This document shows positions 1-7,807 of a DNA stretch of 15,159 nucleotides, one piece after another. Origin of the DNA: DASYYE01 sp035946955 (GTDB taxonomy: Bacteria > Actinomycetota > Actinomycetes > Streptosporangiales > Streptosporangiaceae); contig DASYYE010000104.1 in the NCBI GenBank assembly GCA_035946955.1, positions 1 to 15,159 of the forward strand. The letters are read 5' to 3'. The position numbers and the translations under genes were made by a program. Within the stretch, counting starts at the first letter, position 1, and the number at the start of each line of letters is the position of its first letter. A model generated the notes under the pieces. That model was not told the origin of the DNA. It saw only the letters and a program-made list of their open reading frames with translations, and did not search any database.

Positions 1-2
1 TG

Positions 3-461
3 AGTACCGGGCCAAAGCCTGGCGCGGCCAAGCGGCTGCCGGGCAAGACGTTCTCACGCGGGGCGCCGCGGGCTGCGGCCAGTACCGCGCGCCGGCCGCA
101 GCCGACGCGGTTGCGGCTCGGCACCCGTCACAGCCTCACCAGCCGTCACCGCGGTGACGGCCTGGTCGGCGGCGGGGTGCTCAGCGGCGGCACTGCCAGC
201 CGGGCACACCGACGGCAGAGCGGGCTGGCCCCGGGCAAGACGTTCCGTGTGCCGCGCCGCAGCAAGTACCCGGTGGGCAGCGCGGTCAGGTTCCTCACCC
301 GCCGGAAGTCCGGTGGCACACGGCTGGCCATGGGCACCAGCCGTGGGCCGCGCTTCCGCTCGTCGAGTCCGTGGGCACAGCGGCGCGGCTGGCGGGCCCG
401 GCTAGGCCGGCGGCGGACGTCGTGGCGGCCTAGTGGGGGCCGGACAGGAGGGCTGACATGA
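3..461 (+). CDS. C-terminal tail of an upstream gene, probably MreD (5' end outside the window)
   Basis: The frame is open from the window edge to a TGA at 459-461, giving 152 residues without a start. Its codons end in G or C far more consistently than the other two forward frames, which favours real coding. The stop overlaps the mrdA start as ATGA, the usual arrangement for translational coupling, and the mrdA Shine-Dalgarno lies inside this frame. The peptide is very basic and low in complexity, rich in Arg, Gly, Ser and Pro. PGKTF occurs twice (in LPGKTFSRG and APGKTFRVP), and there is no membrane segment. In actinobacteria the gene directly before mrdA is normally mreD, a small polytopic membrane protein of the rod complex. 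I therefore infer a long cytoplasmic tail of MreD. The membrane domain is not in the window, so the family call rests on position alone, and an unrelated basic protein is possible. Confidence 0.5.
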   Translation, partial: STGPKPGAAKRLPGKTFSRGAPRAAASTARRPQPTRLRLGTRHSLTSRHRGDGLVGGGVLSGGTASRAHRRQSGLAPGKTFRVPRRSKYPVGSAVRFLTRRKSGGTRLAMGTSRGPRFRSSSPWAQRRGWRARLGRRRTSWRPSGGRTGGLT

Positions 462-2563
462 TCCCGTCGGCGCGGCGGCGCCTCGTGGCGCTCTCTGCGG
501 TGTTCTTCCTGCTGCTGACCACGCTGGGTGGGCGCCTGTGGTACCTGCAGGTGATGACGGGTGTTTCCTACGCCGCCGCGGCCGCGCAGGACCAGACGCA
601 GACCGTCATCGTGCCCCCCGTCCGCGGGGAGATCGTGGACGACACCGGGCGCCCCCTGGTGGACAACCAGACCTCCCTCGTGGTCTCGGTGAACCGGGCG
701 CTGCTCCAGCAGCAGGCCGACGGTGGGATCAGTGAACTCCACCGGCTGGCCACGCTGCTCGGCATGAGCTACCAGGTGCTGCAGGAGAAACTCCGGCTGT
801 GCACGAAGGGGGTGTCCCAGCCCTGCTGGCAGGGCTCCCCGTACCAGCCCATCCCCGTGGAACAGCAGGTGCCCGACCGCGTCGCCCTGCAGATCATGGA
901 GAGCCAGGCGTCCTACCCAGGGGTCACCGCGACGCCGCAGCCGGTGACCAACTACGTGCAGCCCTACGCCACCGACGCCGCCCAGATGCTCGGCTACCTG
1001 CAGCCCATCACTTCCCAGGAGGTGGCACAGCGCCACCTGCCCGTCACCGGGTTCTCCGGTGTGGACCTGGTGGGCCAGGCCGGCCTGGAAGAGCACTACG
1101 ACCCGCAGTTGCGTGGCACCCCGGGCACCCAGGTCCTGTCGGTGAACGCGGCGGGCGAGGTGCTGGGGGTCAACCACACGACTCCGGCGACCGCTGGTGA
1201 CACGCTGGTCACCAGCATCAACGCTCAGCTCCAGGCGGACACCTATCAGGCGCTGGAACAGTCGATCAAGAAGGCGCAGTCTTTCGGCAACACCGGCGCC
1301 ACCTCCGGGGCCGCGGTCGTGATGACACCGCGTGGCCGGATCCTGGCGATGGCGAGCTACCCGACCTACAACCCGAGCCTCTGGAACGGCGGGATCACCA
1401 ACCGCGGTTTTCGCAACCTGTTCGGGACCGCCCACGGCGAGCCGATCCTCAACCGGGCCACCCAGGGCGAGTACGGCCCGGGCTCCACCTGGAAGGTCAC
1501 CTCTACCGCTGCCGCGCTCTCAACCGGGGGGTACTCCGAGGCCAGCACCATCGGCTGTCCAGGGGCAGTGAGCATCGGCGGGCACGCCTTCAACAACTGG
1601 ACCAGCGCCGACATGGGCCTGATGTCGTTCCACGAAGCCCTGGTGATGTCCTGCGACACCGTGTTCTACCAGGTCGCCTACCAGATGTACCTGCACGACC
1701 GGTACGGCGCGAACTTCACCGTGAACCCCCACGCGCCGATCCAGAAGATGCAGAAGACCGAAGTGGACTTCGGGTTTGGCCAGTACACCGGCATCGACGT
1801 CCCTGAAGAGTCACCGGGCTCGGTCCCGACGCGGCTGTGGCTGTACAACTACTGGGAGCAGTACCGGCACTACTGGTGCAGGACTGGCAAGGCCAATGGC
1901 AGCTACGTGGAGCAGATCGCCTACGACGACTGCCGGACCGGGTACCAGTGGACGCCCGGTCAGGCGGCGATCGCCGCGATCGGCCAAGGCTATGTCACCG
2001 TGACGCCGCTGCAGCTCGCGCGTGCCTACGCGGCCATCGCCAACGGCGGCACTCTCTACAGCCCGCGCATCGGCGAGGCGCTCGTGTCCCCGACCGGCAA
2101 GGTGGTCCAGCGGATCACCCCACCTGTCGATGGCCGTGTGCACGTGGCGAGGTCCATCCTCACCTATATCAAGAACGCGCTGATCGACGTGCCACTACAG
2201 GGCACTGCCACTGGCACGTTCGCCGGATTCCCGCTCGCCAAGATCCCGATCGCGGCCAAGACCGGGACCGCCGAGATCTTCGGTGGTCAGGCGACCTCGG
2301 TGTTCGCCTCGTTCGCACCGGCAAACGACCCCAAGTATGTGGTCGTCGTCATGGTCCCCAAGTCGGGTGAAGGCGCGGACGTGTCGGGGCCATGCGCCCG
2401 CCAGATCTATGAGGACCTGTATGGCCTGCTGGGTGGGCCTGGCCAGCAGGACAAACGGGGTAACCACGCGATCTTCCCCGCCGGGGAGTCCCCGCGCGGC
2501 CTGCCGCGCTTCTCCGCTAACGGCCAGGTCCTGCCCCCCACCTCATACAAGGGGGCACCGTAG
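458..2563 (+). CDS. mrdA: Penicillin-binding protein 2 (elongasome transpeptidase)
   Basis: Class B PBP, 701 residues, that cross-links peptidoglycan on the outer face of the membrane as partner of RodA in lateral-wall growth. Residues about 8-30 form a membrane anchor after a basic N-terminus. A dimerisation domain follows (PPVRGEIVDDTGRPL near 53-67; GVDLVGQAGLEEHYD near 201-215), then the transpeptidase domain from about 260. All three active-site motifs are visible: STWK with nucleophile Ser343, SCD at 398-400 (the SxN-equivalent; PBP2 often has Asp), and KTG at 601-603. Cysteine pairs 115/123 and 474/492 are spaced for possible disulfides (inference). The last 40 or so residues are a Pro/Gly-rich tail. 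The start is the ATG at 458, with AGGAGG at 446-451 six bases upstream. The stop TAG shares its last base with the rodA GTG. Operon with the upstream mreD-like tail and rodA. Confidence 0.96.
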   Translation: MIPSARRRLVALSAVFFLLLTTLGGRLWYLQVMTGVSYAAAAAQDQTQTVIVPPVRGEIVDDTGRPLVDNQTSLVVSVNRALLQQQADGGISELHRLATLLGMSYQVLQEKLRLCTKGVSQPCWQGSPYQPIPVEQQVPDRVALQIMESQASYPGVTATPQPVTNYVQPYATDAAQMLGYLQPITSQEVAQRHLPVTGFSGVDLVGQAGLEEHYDPQLRGTPGTQVLSVNAAGEVLGVNHTTPATAGDTLVTSINAQLQADTYQALEQSIKKAQSFGNTGATSGAAVVMTPRGRILAMASYPTYNPSLWNGGITNRGFRNLFGTAHGEPILNRATQGEYGPGSTWKVTSTAAALSTGGYSEASTIGCPGAVSIGGHAFNNWTSADMGLMSFHEALVMSCDTVFYQVAYQMYLHDRYGANFTVNPHAPIQKMQKTEVDFGFGQYTGIDVPEESPGSVPTRLWLYNYWEQYRHYWCRTGKANGSYVEQIAYDDCRTGYQWTPGQAAIAAIGQGYVTVTPLQLARAYAAIANGGTLYSPRIGEALVSPTGKVVQRITPPVDGRVHVARSILTYIKNALIDVPLQGTATGTFAGFPLAKIPIAAKTGTAEIFGGQATSVFASFAPANDPKYVVVVMVPKSGEGADVSGPCARQIYEDLYGLLGGPGQQDKRGNHAIFPAGESPRGLPRFSANGQVLPPTSYKGAP

Positions 2564-3837
2564 TGAGCGTGTTCGGGCGGGGCAGGGACGTGGGCGGCGG
2601 CCTGGCGACGGGTCGCTCACCTGCGCTGCGGGCACTCGGCCCAGTGCTGCCCGGCAGCTACGGCGGCCGCACGGCTGCGTTGCGAACCCGCAGCCTGCCC
2701 CGGCGGCTGTTCGCCGAGGACTCGCAGCTGCGCCACACCGACTGGGTGCTCGTCCTCGCGGTGCTCGCCCTGTCCCTCATGGGCACACTGCTGGTCTGGT
2801 CGGCCACCAGGCCAGGGCTCGCCCAGGCGGGCCTCAACCCCAACTCCTACCTGGAGAAGCAACTCCTCAACGTGGCCATCGGCCTGCTGCTGCTGGTGGC
2901 CGTGAGCCTGGCCGACTACCGCATGCTGAAGGTCATCGCGCCGTACGCGTACGCCGTGTCGTGCCTCGGCCTGCTCGCGGTGCTCAGCCCGCTCGGTTCC
3001 ACGATCAACGGTGCGCACGCGTGGATCTCGCTGCCCGGTGGGTTCCAGGTCGAGCCCTCTGAGTTCGTCAAGCTCGGGCTGGTCCTGGTGCTCGCGGTGA
3101 TCCTCGCGCAGGTCCGTGGCAGACCTGAACCCCCCAAACTGCGTCAGCTCGGACTCGCCGTGTTTGTTGCCGTCCCCGCCATCGCCCTGGTCGAGGCCGA
3201 GCCGGCCCTTGGCGTGGCCATCGTGCTCGTGGCCGTGCTGGCTGGCATGATCGTGCTGTCTGGCCTGCGGCTGGGCTGGATCGTCGTGCTCACGACTGCC
3301 GCAGCGCTGGGCGTCGGCGCGGTCTTCAAGATGCACCTGCTCCAGTCGTACCAGACACAGCGGCTGACCTCGTTCCTCAACCCCAACGCGAACACGCTCG
3401 GCGCCGGCTACAGCGCGAACCAGGCCAAGATCATGATCGGTTCCGGCGGCATGTTCGGCCAGGGTCTTTTCCACGGCCAGCTCGTGGCCGGGAACTTCGT
3501 GCCCAACCAGCAGACCGACTTCATCTTCACCGTGGCCGGTGAGGAACTCGGTTTCGTCGGAGCCGTCGCGATCATCGCGGTCCTGGGGGTCGTCCTGGTC
3601 CGTGCGCTGCGCATCGCGGCCCGCGCAGACGACATGTTCGGGCTGCTCGTGGCATCAGGCATCGCGCTGTGGTTCGGTGTCCAGACCTTCGTGAACATCG
3701 GCATGACGATCGGGATCGCGCCGGTCACCGGCATCCCCCTGCCATTCCTGTCCTACGGCGGGTCGGCCATGTTCGCGGACATGATGGCCATCGGCGTGCT
3801 GCAGTCCGTCCACCGCCGCCACCGCATGTTCGGCTGA
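2563..3837 (+). CDS. rodA: Rod-shape protein RodA (SEDS peptidoglycan glycosyltransferase)
   Basis: Polytopic membrane protein of 424 residues in the FtsW/RodA/SpoVE family, which polymerises lipid II into glycan strands together with the class B PBP encoded just upstream. A soluble basic N-terminus of about 58 residues precedes roughly ten hydrophobic segments. Family landmarks are GAHAWISLPGGFQVEPSEFVK (about 150-170), a loop with GAGYSANQAKIMIGSGG (280-296), NQQTDFIF with the catalytic-type Asp319, EELGFVGA, and PLPFLSYGGSA (392-402). One oddity is that the usual PDLG motif after the central helices reads EPALG (213-217), so its Asp is replaced by Ala215. The GTG start at 2563 overlaps the mrdA stop by one base, with AAGGGGG at 2549-2555 as ribosome site. 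FtsW is an alternative, but the pairing with PBP2 favours RodA. Confidence 0.95.
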   Translation: MSVFGRGRDVGGGLATGRSPALRALGPVLPGSYGGRTAALRTRSLPRRLFAEDSQLRHTDWVLVLAVLALSLMGTLLVWSATRPGLAQAGLNPNSYLEKQLLNVAIGLLLLVAVSLADYRMLKVIAPYAYAVSCLGLLAVLSPLGSTINGAHAWISLPGGFQVEPSEFVKLGLVLVLAVILAQVRGRPEPPKLRQLGLAVFVAVPAIALVEAEPALGVAIVLVAVLAGMIVLSGLRLGWIVVLTTAAALGVGAVFKMHLLQSYQTQRLTSFLNPNANTLGAGYSANQAKIMIGSGGMFGQGLFHGQLVAGNFVPNQQTDFIFTVAGEELGFVGAVAIIAVLGVVLVRALRIAARADDMFGLLVASGIALWFGVQTFVNIGMTIGIAPVTGIPLPFLSYGGSAMFADMMAIGVLQSVHRRHRMFG

Positions 3838-3895
3838 TTTGGGTGCCCAGCGCGGCGTCCGTGTAGTTGAGGGCAGTGTCGGTAAGCTTGATCAC

Positions 3896-4350
3896 ATGTC
3901 TACTGTCGCCGCCCCGAACCAGGGGCGCGGCAGGGCGCCGGGCATGACCCGGCTGGACGTCCGGTACTCTGGCTATAAGAGGCTGCGTTTCGCCAGCCAC
4001 CGCCACGCCGTTCGTGCTCTAGGGCGGGGGCCTCGTAGGGCAGGGCTACCCAGCGCATGGCGTGTCGGCCACGACCGGGCCGCGGAAACCTGCGGACCGG
4101 TGTGGCCAGGACGGGGATGGCAGGCGAGACCGGGACAGGTGGGTTGTGTCCCGTTCGCTGCCGCCCGGAGCGCCTGGCGGCAGGACGTAGCTCGCCAGAC
4201 GGGATCGACGTGACCGGTGTGACTGAAGGCAACGCAGCGCTAGCTGGGCAGCAGCCCAGATGTCACAGTGGGCCCGGGAATACCAAGCTTCGAATGGTTG
4301 TTCGGCAGGTCAGACTTGCCGAACGGCCAAACCATGTTGTTGCCGCGCAC
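3896..4350 (+). pseudogene. Decayed TIGR03936/DUF2344 radical-SAM-associated protein
   Basis: I recognise three family blocks in order, in two frames. Frame 2 from the ATG at 3896 or 3944 reads LDVRYSGYKRLRFASHRH then RRAGLPSAW, matching the family start (LRYAKRGRLRFTSHRD, RRAGVPMAY; recalled, not searched). About one base is lost between 4088 and 4110, after which frame 1 reads TGMAGE (family TGxASEAE), RPERL, and PDGIDV at 4195-4212 (family LPDGLDV). Some 60 codons then appear deleted before KLRMVVRQVRLAERPNHV at about 4285-4340 (family LRMVVRHTTPAVRPDDV). The spacing between the first blocks is colinear to within one base of the expected value. In actinobacteria this gene sits between rodA and rne after TIGR03960, which is exactly this position. 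TIGR03960 itself is not visible. Third-position GC is lower than in the neighbours, fitting decay. The 3' limit is approximate. Confidence 0.65.
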
Positions 4351-4702
4351 CGCCAAGGTGCCTGCTGGCCATGGGCCAGCTGGGCCGGGGCACGCGACAC
4401 CGGTCCAGGGAGCGTGCTCCCTGGACTCCCCCATGGGGTGACCCGGACGGCTGGCTGGCGTAGCGCCACTCGTGCTGGGGCTCACGGTGCTGGCCTGGGG
4501 ACATGGCTCCCCGGGCACCAAAGCGTGCCGCAGGCGCCTGGGTGGGGCGCGGCAGCCGACACAGTGGATACAACGCGCACCGGTGGAAGCACCACCGCGA
4601 GAGCGGCGGCCCGCCAGGGTGGCGCGTGCGACCAGTTCCTGCGCGGAACACGGCCTGCTCCGAGCGGCCGAGTTCCCGGGAACTTGACGGGAGATAGCCC
4701 GG
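4351..4702 (+). other. Non-coding leader region upstream of rne, with hairpins
   Basis: About 350 bases hold no gene I can support. An open frame runs across it into rne, but its composition is poor and I see no family motif. Hairpins are visible: GCTGGCC/GGCCAGC at 4364-4380 with a three-base loop, and the strong inverted repeat at 4403-4426 listed separately. CTGGGC/GCCCAG at 4244-4259 and GTTCGGCAGG/CTTGCCGAAC at 4301-4322 lie in the neighbouring pseudogene. The region probably carries the rne promoter and 5' leader, but I could not assign a convincing -35/-10 pair. A Shine-Dalgarno ACGGGAG (4687-4693) precedes the rne ATG by nine bases. Confidence 0.5.
4403..4426. repeat. Near-perfect inverted repeat (hairpin) between DUF2344 remnant and rne
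   Basis: The arms GTCCAGGGAG (4403-4412) and CTCCCTGGAC (4417-4426) are exact reverse complements around a four-base CGTG loop. There is no T-run, which is common for terminators in high-GC actinobacteria. It may be the old terminator of the decayed gene or a structural element of the rne leader; the sequence does not decide. Confidence 0.5.
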
Positions 4703-7669
4703 ATGCTCGAAAGCGAGCTGCACAACAAAGAGTCCGAGGGTGATGGGACCGGAGCAACTAGCTCCTCAGGTATAGCCGAGGCATCGGCCAGCGACGTCGG
4801 CGCACCGCCAGGTGATGCGGGCGGGACGCCAGTCATGTCCGCAGGCGGCCGCCCGGACGGTGACGGCGCGCAGGCAGGCGGGGAGGGCGGGCAGGGACCA
4901 CGTCAGCGGCGGACCACCACACGTCGGCGTACCACCCGCGCCACCAGCACGTCCGCGGCCGTGGACGGTGGCCCTGAGGCCCCGCCCGCCACGGAGGACT
5001 CCGCCAGCGACCGCCGCCGGGACAGCCAGGACGCCACCGGGGCCCAGTCGCCTGCGGCGCAGGCCGTGGACGCTGGGCCGCCCGTGGTACGCTTCATGTC
5101 CCGCGACTCCGCTGCTGCCCCAGCCGCTGACGCGGCCAGCCAGGCCGCACCGCAGTCCCCGGCGGCGCCCAGCGCCGTTCCGGCCGCGACCTTCCAGCCC
5201 CCCCAGGTGATCTTCCAGCCACCGGCGGAGACCTCGCGCGCCGCGGCCACCAGCGGCACAGTCAGTAACAGCACGACCAGCGGCACGGCCAGCCGCGGCA
5301 CGGCCAGCAGCAGTACGGCCAGCCGTGGCACGGCCAGCAGTGGCGCAACGGTCAGTGGCGGCACTGCTAGTGCTGGCCCGGCCAACGGCGGCACCGAGGC
5401 TGAGCACGAGGAGAGCGAAGGCGAGGGGGCTGGCCGGCGCCGCCGCCGCCGGGGGTCACGCTCCCGGGGACGGGCTGACGGAGAAGGCGCAGCCGAGGCC
5501 GACAGTGCGGAATCCGGTGCCGAGGCCCACGCAAACGGCCCTGTCCGGGCCGCGGGCGCCGAGCCCAGCGAACAGGCCGAGTCCGCCGACGACGATGCCG
5601 ATGATGACGGCGAGACCGGCACCGCGGGCAGCCGTCGCCGCCGCCGCAAGCGGCGCCGTGGTGCCGCGGCCGACACGGACCAGCGCTCTCCCGATGACCC
5701 GCCGGACACCGTGGTGCACGTTAGGGCCGTACGGTCGGGGTCGGACGACCCCTCCGGAGAGGTCCAGTCCGTGCGGGGTTCCACCCGCCTCGAAGCCAAA
5801 CGCCAGCGTCGCCGCGAAGGCCGCGACACCGGGCGCAGACGCCCGCCGATCATCACCGAGTCCGAGTTCCTCGCCCGCCGCGAGGCTGTCGAGCGGGTCA
5901 TGGTCGTGCGCCAGTCGGGGGAGCGGACCCAGATCGGCGTGCTGGAGGACGGCGTCCTCGTCGAGCACTACGTCGACAGGGCCACGCACAAGTCCCTGGT
6001 CGGCAACGTCTACCTCGGCAAGGTGCAGAACGTCCTGCCCTCCATGGAGGCGGCGTTCGTAGACATCGGCAAGGGCCGCAATGCCGTGCTCTACGCCGGT
6101 GAGGTGAACTTCGACGCCAGCGGCCTGGAGGGGGAGTCCAAGCGCATCGAGTCCGCGCTCAAGTCCGGCCAGTCCGTCCTCGTGCAGGTCACCAAGGATC
6201 CGGTCGGGCACAAGGGCGCCCGGCTCACCTCTCAGGTGAGCCTGCCCGGGCGTTACCTGGTCTACGTGCCGGGCGGCTCCATGATGGGGATCAGCCGCAA
6301 GCTGGCCGATACCGAGCGGACCCGGCTCAAGCAGATCCTCAAGCAGGTGATGCCCGAGGAGGCCGGGGTCATCGTCCGTACGGCCGCGGAAGGGGCGTCC
6401 GAGGAGGAACTCGCCCACGACGTGGCCCGGCTGGCCGCCCAGTGGGAGGCCATCGAGGCCAAGGCGAGGTCAGCGAGCCCGCCCGAACTCCTCTACAGCG
6501 AGCCCGACCTCACCATCCGGGTGGTCAGGGACATATTCAACGAAGACTTTTCCAGGCTCGTCATCTCCGGTGAGCAGGGCTGGGACCTGGTGGACGAGTA
6601 TGTCCGCTACGTGGCCCCGCACCTGGTGGAGCGGCTCGAGCGCTTCGACGAGGACGAGGACGCATTCGCCCGTTACCGCATCGACGAGCAACTGGCCAAG
6701 GCCCTGGAACGCAAGGTGTGGCTGCCCAGCGGCGGCTCGCTGGTGATCGACACGACCGAGGCCATGACGGTCATCGACGTCAACACGGGGAAGTTCACCG
6801 GTCAGGGTGGCAACCTCGAGGAGACGGTCACCCGCAACAACCTGGAAGCTGCCGAGGAGATCGTCCGGCAACTGCGGCTGCGTGACGTCGGTGGCATCAT
6901 CGTGATCGACTTCATCGACATGGTCCTGGAGAGCAACCGTGAGCTGGTGCTGCGGCGGCTGCTCGAATGCCTCGCCCGCGACCGGACCAAGCACCAGGTG
7001 GCCGAGGTCACCTCGCTCGGCCTGGTCCAGATGACCCGCAAGCGGGTGGGTTCCGGGCTGCTGGAGGCGTTCTCCCAGCCGTGTGAATGCTGCAATGGGC
7101 GTGGCCTGATCGTCTCGCTGGATGGTCCCTACGCCGCGACCGGTGAGCGGTCCAGGGCAGGCGGCCGTCCGGCCCGGGCCAATGGGTCACACCCGCAGGA
7201 CGCCCCCCAGAACGGCGGCAACGGCAGCAGTTCACCCGCGCAGTCCAGTTCGCGCAGCAGGAGCCGCCGGTCCGGACGGGGCCAGGCGGCAGGGCAGGAC
7301 CAGCCCGAACAGCCACTCGCCACGGAGGAGCCACTCGCCGCTGAGGCGGGAATGACTGACCAGGCTGGGGCCGGCGAGGCAGTTGACGCTGAGACGGCCG
7401 TCGCCGAGGTGAGAGCCGCAGATGCCGGGGCGGAAGAGAGCGCCATCACGCTGGACCGGGCCGACACCCGCGCCACAGCCAGTGGACTGGATAACAGCGG
7501 CTTCCATGACCAGCCCAGCGACGAGGACGCTGCCCCCGCCTCGGGCGGGCGGCGACGGCGCCGGTCCGCCACGAGGGAGCCAGGCCCCCCGGACAACCCG
7601 GACAGCACAACTGGCATAGTCAACGTGGCCGAGCCAGGAGCACCGACGTCAGCTGCTGCTGGGGTCTGA
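4703..7669 (+). CDS. rne: Ribonuclease E/G with long N-terminal and C-terminal disordered arms
   Basis: Endoribonuclease of 988 residues that cuts single-stranded AU-containing RNA in rRNA maturation and mRNA decay. Residues 1-385 are low complexity: Ala/Ser/Gly/Thr-rich, acidic runs near 296-302, arginine patches at 245-250 and 311-319, and a short repeat array at about 183-225. The catalytic core starts near 390 and includes an S1 RNA-binding domain (about 430-500, GNVYLGKVQNVLPSMEAAFVDIG). The DNase-I-like subdomain has Asp692 and Asn694 in IDVNTGKF and Asp736 in VIDFIDM, equivalent to E. coli D303, N305 and D346. The zinc-link Cys pair lies in CECC (794, 797). The remaining 180 or so residues are disordered and basic in places. 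Arms on both sides of the core fit actinobacterial RNase E and probably serve as degradosome scaffold (inference). The start is the ATG at 4703 with ACGGGAG upstream. It is followed by rplU after 138 bases. Confidence 0.93.
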   Translation: MLESELHNKESEGDGTGATSSSGIAEASASDVGAPPGDAGGTPVMSAGGRPDGDGAQAGGEGGQGPRQRRTTTRRRTTRATSTSAAVDGGPEAPPATEDSASDRRRDSQDATGAQSPAAQAVDAGPPVVRFMSRDSAAAPAADAASQAAPQSPAAPSAVPAATFQPPQVIFQPPAETSRAAATSGTVSNSTTSGTASRGTASSSTASRGTASSGATVSGGTASAGPANGGTEAEHEESEGEGAGRRRRRRGSRSRGRADGEGAAEADSAESGAEAHANGPVRAAGAEPSEQAESADDDADDDGETGTAGSRRRRRKRRRGAAADTDQRSPDDPPDTVVHVRAVRSGSDDPSGEVQSVRGSTRLEAKRQRRREGRDTGRRRPPIITESEFLARREAVERVMVVRQSGERTQIGVLEDGVLVEHYVDRATHKSLVGNVYLGKVQNVLPSMEAAFVDIGKGRNAVLYAGEVNFDASGLEGESKRIESALKSGQSVLVQVTKDPVGHKGARLTSQVSLPGRYLVYVPGGSMMGISRKLADTERTRLKQILKQVMPEEAGVIVRTAAEGASEEELAHDVARLAAQWEAIEAKARSASPPELLYSEPDLTIRVVRDIFNEDFSRLVISGEQGWDLVDEYVRYVAPHLVERLERFDEDEDAFARYRIDEQLAKALERKVWLPSGGSLVIDTTEAMTVIDVNTGKFTGQGGNLEETVTRNNLEAAEEIVRQLRLRDVGGIIVIDFIDMVLESNRELVLRRLLECLARDRTKHQVAEVTSLGLVQMTRKRVGSGLLEAFSQPCECCNGRGLIVSLDGPYAATGERSRAGGRPARANGSHPQDAPQNGGNGSSSPAQSSSRSRSRRSGRGQAAGQDQPEQPLATEEPLAAEAGMTDQAGAGEAVDAETAVAEVRAADAGAEESAITLDRADTRATASGLDNSGFHDQPSDEDAAPASGGRRRRRSATREPGPPDNPDSTTGIVNVAEPGAPTSAAAGV
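5273..5355 (+). repeat. 15-bp in-frame tandem repeat inside rne
   Basis: Consecutive 15-base units of the type ACGGCC-AGC-n-G-n-GGC encode TAS-R/S-G/S pentads (SGTAS, RGTAS, SSTAS, RGTAS, SGATV). Degenerate copies extend to about 5247 and 5382. The repeat keeps frame and lies in the disordered N-terminal arm, so unit number could vary between strains. Confidence 0.7.
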
Positions 7670-7807
7670 TAGCCTGGGGAGCCAGCGCACAGGATGGGTC
7701 CGGGATCCATTCCCAGGACGGCCGTGTGCCAAGACTCGCGTGGCCTCCCTCACGCACCAAGTCTGCGATGACAGGGTGGCCCGCACGCGCGAAAGAGAGA
7801 GCCTTCT
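7670..7807 (+). promoter_or_regulatory. Intergenic leader of rplU-rpmA
   Basis: This stretch of 138 bases separates the rne stop from the rplU start. A -10-like TAGCCT abuts the stop at 7670-7675, but I see no matching -35, so a promoter here is only a possibility. GAAAGAGAGA at 7791-7800 is the likely ribosome site for the GTG at 7808. Weak stems are possible (GGCCGTG near 7720 with CGTGGCC near 7740). An L21-binding autoregulatory leader cannot be shown from this alone. Confidence 0.3.

Noticed and set aside
146..1435. Long minus-strand open frame opposite mrdA
   Set aside because: It mirrors the codon bias of mrdA, and the protein is compositionally odd with no motif; such antisense frames are expected at this GC content.
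3974..3979. TATAAG as a -10 promoter element for rne
   Set aside because: It encodes Tyr-Lys in the conserved GYKRLRF block of the DUF2344 remnant, and no -35 lies at a proper distance.
4295..4335. Extended hairpin ATGGTT...AACCAT with a GTTCGGCAGG core as a riboswitch or small RNA
   Set aside because: The bases encode the MVVRQVRLAERPNHV block of the decayed gene, so the pairing may be incidental; I matched no known RNA class.
4057..4743. Open frame of 228 codons as a novel gene upstream of rne
   Set aside because: It overlaps the rne start by 41 bases, its third-position GC is poor, and its recognisable parts are DUF2344 fragments; the rest shows no domain.
7670..7675. TAGCCT as a confident rplU promoter
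   Set aside because: No acceptable -35 is found 16-19 bases upstream; kept only as a possibility in the leader entry.
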